From positions 146,878 through 210,877 of the forward strand of contig NZ_LDPV02000034.1 in assembly GCF_001038425.2 (NCBI RefSeq): a DNA stretch of 64,000 bases, given 5' to 3'. Both the position numbers and the translations under genes were made by a program. Below, one piece after another: positions 59,889-64,000 of the stretch; position 1 is the stretch's first letter; each line of letters opens with the position of its first letter. The stretch comes from Ornithinibacillus contaminans. GTDB lineage: Bacteria; Bacillota; Bacilli; Bacillales; Amphibacillaceae. Under the pieces are notes generated by a model. The model was not told where the DNA came from. It ran no database searches and was given only the letters and a program-made list of their open reading frames with translations.

Positions 59889-59917
59889 AATAAGAATAAC
59901 TATGTGAGGTTTGGTAA

Positions 59918-61048
59918 ATGGAGTTCAAAATAAATAAGGTTCATTTTAATGAGGCTGTATCTGAAGTTAGTAGAGCAATATCGTCCAAAACAGTGCTCCC
60001 TATCTTATCAGGAATAAAAATTGAGGTCAAAACGGATCGGTTAATACTTGTGGGAAGCAATTCTGAAATTGTAATCGAGGAAACTATCCCCATAGAAATT
60101 GATGGGGAAAGTATCATAGAGATTATTGAAACGGGTAGTATTGTAATTTCGGCTCGTTATTTAAGTGAAATTATTAAAAAAATGCCTAATGACATTTACA
60201 TTAAAGTCACTGATAAGCATTCAGTTATCCTACAATCTGATGAAATAATTACTAAAATAAATGGTCTTGATGCTACAGAATATCCACAGATCGCTGAAAT
60301 CAAATCAAAAAACAGCATCAGTATAGCAGGAAAAGATTTACTAACTATAATTAAGCAAACTATATTTGCTGCTTCAAAAAGTGAAACCAGCCCAGTACTT
60401 ACTGGTGTTAATTTTTATTTTCAAAAAGATATGCTTACGTGTGTCGCGACCAATTCTCAGCGATTATCTTTAATAAAGCATAAAATAGAATCTGATTTAA
60501 TTGGCTCGTATACAGTGCCTAGTGCATCGCTAAGTGAATTATTAAAGGTATTTGCTAATTATCCAAAGGAAATTGAAATCTTTGTATCAGAGTCTACGAT
60601 TGTTTTTAAATCTGATACAATAACCGTCTCTTCAAAGTTAATAAAAGGAAAATATCCCAATGCGGCAGGGTTAATTCCTCAGCAATCTAGCACAACGATT
60701 ACCCTGGATACGGTGAAATTACTAAAGGGTATTGATAGAGCTAGTATTTTTGCAGGTGATTCAAGACATAACAACATAAGAATTCAATTAGACAGTAGTT
60801 CAAAGATTAAAATTTCCTCCAAATCATCCGAAATGGGGCAAATTGAAGAATCTCAATTCATTAAGCATATATCTGGAGAAGAGACGTTAACAATCTCGCT
60901 TGATAGTAACTTTATGTTAGAAGCATTAAAGGGAATAAAAGAAGATGAGGTAACTATTAGCTTTAATGGTTCAATGAGACCAGTGATGATTCAGCCGGTT
61001 GGTAACGATTCTCAACTTCAACTCATTTCACCAGTAAGGTCAAATTAG
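59918..61048 (+). CDS. dnaN: DNA polymerase III beta-clamp paralogue
   Basis: This 376-residue protein has the three-domain beta-clamp pattern: EFKINKVHFNEAVSEVSRAI, then TVLPILSGIKIEV, and middle ATNSQRLSLIKHKI. It ends LQLISPVRSN, close to the usual LILPVRTY. It is a second copy far from dnaA and recF, so it is probably an accessory or alternative clamp. It opens at an ATG behind TGTGAGGTTTGG. An upstream GNAT gene lies 29 bases away. Confidence 0.9.
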   Translation: MEFKINKVHFNEAVSEVSRAISSKTVLPILSGIKIEVKTDRLILVGSNSEIVIEETIPIEIDGESIIEIIETGSIVISARYLSEIIKKMPNDIYIKVTDKHSVILQSDEIITKINGLDATEYPQIAEIKSKNSISIAGKDLLTIIKQTIFAASKSETSPVLTGVNFYFQKDMLTCVATNSQRLSLIKHKIESDLIGSYTVPSASLSELLKVFANYPKEIEIFVSESTIVFKSDTITVSSKLIKGKYPNAAGLIPQQSSTTITLDTVKLLKGIDRASIFAGDSRHNNIRIQLDSSSKIKISSKSSEMGQIEESQFIKHISGEETLTISLDSNFMLEALKGIKEDEVTISFNGSMRPVMIQPVGNDSQLQLISPVRSN

Positions 61049-61073
61049 AAAAGCAGATATTATTAATAACGTA

Positions 61074-61107
61074 TTAAGGGTCATCAAGTTGATGGCCTTA
61101 AATTTTG
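61074..61107 (+). terminator. Terminator after the beta-clamp gene
   Basis: TTAAGG..CATC pairs with GATG..CCTTAA around AAGTT, followed by ATTTTG. Confidence 0.7.
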
Positions 61108-61294
61108 TCTGGAAGTTTTATGCTTAGCGCATGTTAGAAATACTAATAAAGAGTAATAGGCTAATTTTTGCAGAAGATTAGTAATAAAGTACTACTCCAG
61201 TAAGTAGCATCTTAATTGTTATTCCCCTCAAATACATGTATAATCAATACCTTGTTAATGACAATATGATTCAATCGTACCAGAGGTGACATAG

Positions 61295-61843
61295 ATGGCA
61301 AAGCTAGAAGGTGTATTACCTGCTCTTCGCAATATGAAGGATTTTGAAAAAGTATTAGAAAGCGATCACGAAAATATCATCTTTTTAGAAACAAGACTTT
61401 CTCAAATTAAAAGTCTTGTTCAGTATGCGAAGCAGCACAATAAGAAAGTGATTATGCATGCCGATTTAATCCAAGGTTTGAAAGTGGATGAGTATGGTTT
61501 AGAGTATTTAATTAATAATGTCAAAGTAGACGGAATCATTTCTACAAGAGCTAATGTAATTGCTACGGCAAGGAAACATCAAATAACCGGTATACAGCGA
61601 TTATTTGCCCTAGATAGCCATGCACTAGATCATAACTTGAAAATCGTAAAAAATGTCAAACCAGATTATATTGAGGTGCTACCTGGAATCATTCCAAGTG
61701 TGATGAAAGAAATTCACGAAGAAACTGGTATTCCGTTAATTGCAGGAGGACTTATACGTTCTGCTGAAGATGTCTATAATGCACTAAATGGCTATTCTGT
61801 AGCGGTTACAACATCGAATACGGAACTGTGGGATTTACAGTAA
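61295..61843 (+). CDS. glpP: Glycerol uptake operon antiterminator GlpP
   Basis: GlpP binds glycerol-3-phosphate and leader RNA to let transcription pass the glp terminator. The 182-residue TIM-like protein has NIIFLETRLSQIKSLVQY, VIMHADLIQGLKVDEYGLEY and LPGIIPSVMKEIHE. It lies just upstream of glpF with its own promoter region. CAGAGGTGACATAG precedes the ATG. Confidence 0.96.
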   Translation: MAKLEGVLPALRNMKDFEKVLESDHENIIFLETRLSQIKSLVQYAKQHNKKVIMHADLIQGLKVDEYGLEYLINNVKVDGIISTRANVIATARKHQITGIQRLFALDSHALDHNLKIVKNVKPDYIEVLPGIIPSVMKEIHEETGIPLIAGGLIRSAEDVYNALNGYSVAVTTSNTELWDLQ

Positions 61844-61864
61844 GATTCTGAATATAAAAAATGT

Positions 61865-61893
61865 TTGACAGCGCTTTCAGTTTGTTTTAAAGT
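61865..61893 (+). promoter_or_regulatory. glpFK promoter overlapping a cre site
   Basis: TTGACA (61865-61870), 17 bases and TAAAGT form a promoter. TGACAGCGCTTTCA (61866-61879) matches the CcpA cre consensus with one mismatch and covers the -35 end, so glucose should repress the operon. Confidence 0.82.
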
Positions 61894-61930
61894 AGTAGTA
61901 GAAGTTAAGATAAGTGTTGGAGAAATGGAG

Positions 61931-61992
61931 AACCACACGAACATTATGGAATCCGAAGTAATCGGTTTCATTTGTTTCGTGTGGTTTTTTTA
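61931..61992 (+). terminator. GlpP-controlled leader terminator
   Basis: AACCACACGAA (61931-61941) pairs with TTCGTGTGGTT (61976-61986), followed by TTTTTATT. It lies between the promoter and glpF, exactly where GlpP-dependent antitermination acts. Confidence 0.88.
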
Positions 61993-62059
61993 TTATTTCA
62001 CCATTATCTATCTTATATTTTCATCTTTTGTAAAACATATATAGAGGGAGTGGTTTTAT

Positions 62060-62872
62060 ATGACAGCATTTGTTGGGGAAATTATAGGTACAATGATTCT
62101 TATCATCTTTGGTGGTGGAGTCGTGGCTGGTTCAGTACTGAAGAACACGAAAGCAGAAGGAACTGGTTGGGTTTTAATTACAATCGGATGGGGACTTGCA
62201 GTAACGATGGGTGTCTATGCGGTTGGTAATTTTTCCGGAGCACATTTAAACCCTGCTGTAACATTAGGCTTTGCTTCCATTGGTGAATTCCCGTGGGCAG
62301 ATGTTCCATTATATATTTCAGGTCAAATGATTGGTGCCATTTTAGGAGCGGTCATTGTATACTTAGTTTATTTACCGCACTGGGGTGCGACAAAAGATCC
62401 TGGCTTGAAATTAGCCGTATTCTCAACGGATCCAGCTATTCGAAGCTATGCTTCTAACTTAGTTAGTGAGGTAATTGGTACATTCGTTTTAGTGCTTGGT
62501 CTTATGTTCATTGGTGCAAACCAATTTACAGAAGGGCTAAATCCATTTATAGTTGGTTTGTTAATTATTGCAATTGGAATGTCTTTAGGAGGAACAACTG
62601 GCTATGCCATTAATCCAGCTCGTGATTTGGGACCAAGAATTGCCCATGCAATACTACCAATTCCGGGTAAAGGTAGCTCTGATTGGGGTTATGCTTGGAT
62701 TCCGGTAGTTGGTCCGGTTCTTGGCGGTATCTACGGCGGATTATTCTATCAATCATTATTTTTAGGAGATTTTACGATCCAGTTTTGGATAGTAAGTGCA
62801 CTTATAGCAATTATTTTAATTTATGCAGTTCGTTCGGAATTAAATAAGGCCAAACAAGCAGGCAATAATTAA
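62060..62872 (+). CDS. glpF: Glycerol facilitator (MIP family)
   Basis: This 270-residue aquaglyceroporin has six TM segments and the two pore motifs, AHLNPAVTLGF and AINPARDLGPR (NPA/NPA). The D after the second NPAR is typical of glycerol-conducting channels. AGAGGGAGTGG precedes the ATG. glpK follows 51 bases later. Confidence 0.96.
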   Translation: MTAFVGEIIGTMILIIFGGGVVAGSVLKNTKAEGTGWVLITIGWGLAVTMGVYAVGNFSGAHLNPAVTLGFASIGEFPWADVPLYISGQMIGAILGAVIVYLVYLPHWGATKDPGLKLAVFSTDPAIRSYASNLVSEVIGTFVLVLGLMFIGANQFTEGLNPFIVGLLIIAIGMSLGGTTGYAINPARDLGPRIAHAILPIPGKGSSDWGYAWIPVVGPVLGGIYGGLFYQSLFLGDFTIQFWIVSALIAIILIYAVRSELNKAKQAGNN

Positions 62873-62911
62873 TACGGCTAGATCATAGAAAAAGATTTAG
62901 GAATATTTTAG

Positions 62912-64000
<1,089 letters not shown>

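Noticed and set aside
61972..62229. 85-residue plus-strand frame at the start of glpF
   Set aside because: It overlaps the glpF start in another frame and begins within the terminator.

Overview
This window comes from a low-GC, endospore-forming member of the Bacillaceae. The evidence is spore-coat genes (cotO, a cotY/cotZ-type gene), the competence and proteolysis block spx, mecA, coiA, pepF, then yizD, the small RNA RoxS, spxH, yjbI, yjbK, relQ, nadK, an rluD-type gene and prpE in Bacillus subtilis order, TnrA-type boxes before glnK-amtB, a cre site before glpFK, and AGGAGG ribosome sites with many TTG/GTG starts. Oceanobacillus, Virgibacillus or Gracilibacillus-like genera are plausible, but the species is not determined.

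Region 1 (1-15.3 kb) is an accessory island. A truncated methyltransferase lies at the left edge. Then come three paralogous proteins of unknown function (712-1617, 1785-3029, 5789-7042, all minus strand) that share the same leader architecture. Two of them end in an SSB-like acidic -DLPF tail. Three small plus-strand genes follow, then a tyrosine recombinase with an 11-6-11 bp inverted repeat just upstream that looks like a crossover site. Next are a primase-helicase fusion with its Shine-Dalgarno inside a hairpin, an iteron-like repeat array, a large protein with a PD-(D/E)XK-like N-terminus and helical repeats, and an Abi_C-domain protein. This set (integrase, replication protein, iterons, defence-like cargo) suggests an integrated replicative element. 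Its right edge abuts an orphan T-box leader whose target gene is missing. I regard this island as the most likely home of an undescribed system.

Region 2 (15.6-29.7 kb) is metabolic: an aldehyde dehydrogenase, panE converging on panBCD (pantothenate synthesis), small cell-envelope proteins, two PQQ-type quinoproteins (one with a fused cytochrome c domain), a DUF4015 glycoside-hydrolase-like protein, a GNAT protein, and glnK-amtB behind two TnrA-type boxes.

Region 3 (30.1-43.7 kb) is the conserved stress, competence and housekeeping block: spx, mecA, coiA, pepF, a yizD-like gene, RoxS RNA, spxH, truncated haemoglobin, CYTH protein, relQ, nadK, pseudouridine synthase, prpE, a RodA-type SEDS protein and mgtE. 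It includes both Spx and SpxH, the adaptor that delivers Spx to ClpXP. Dispersed repeats sit between several of these genes.

Region 4 (43.8-52.3 kb) holds spore-coat genes and small unknown neighbours, a DUF421 membrane protein, the yjcF-yjcG-yjcH set and a heterodimeric ABC exporter.

Region 5 (52.4-64 kb) holds a 20-bp-periodic repeat, two Nudix proteins, tRNA-Val(GAC), an excalibur protein, a histidine phosphatase, an orphan Opp-type permease pair, proC, small orphan genes, a second beta-clamp gene, and the glycerol genes glpP, glpF and glpK. glpK runs off the right edge. Start sites, RNA folds and regulatory sites were read by eye.
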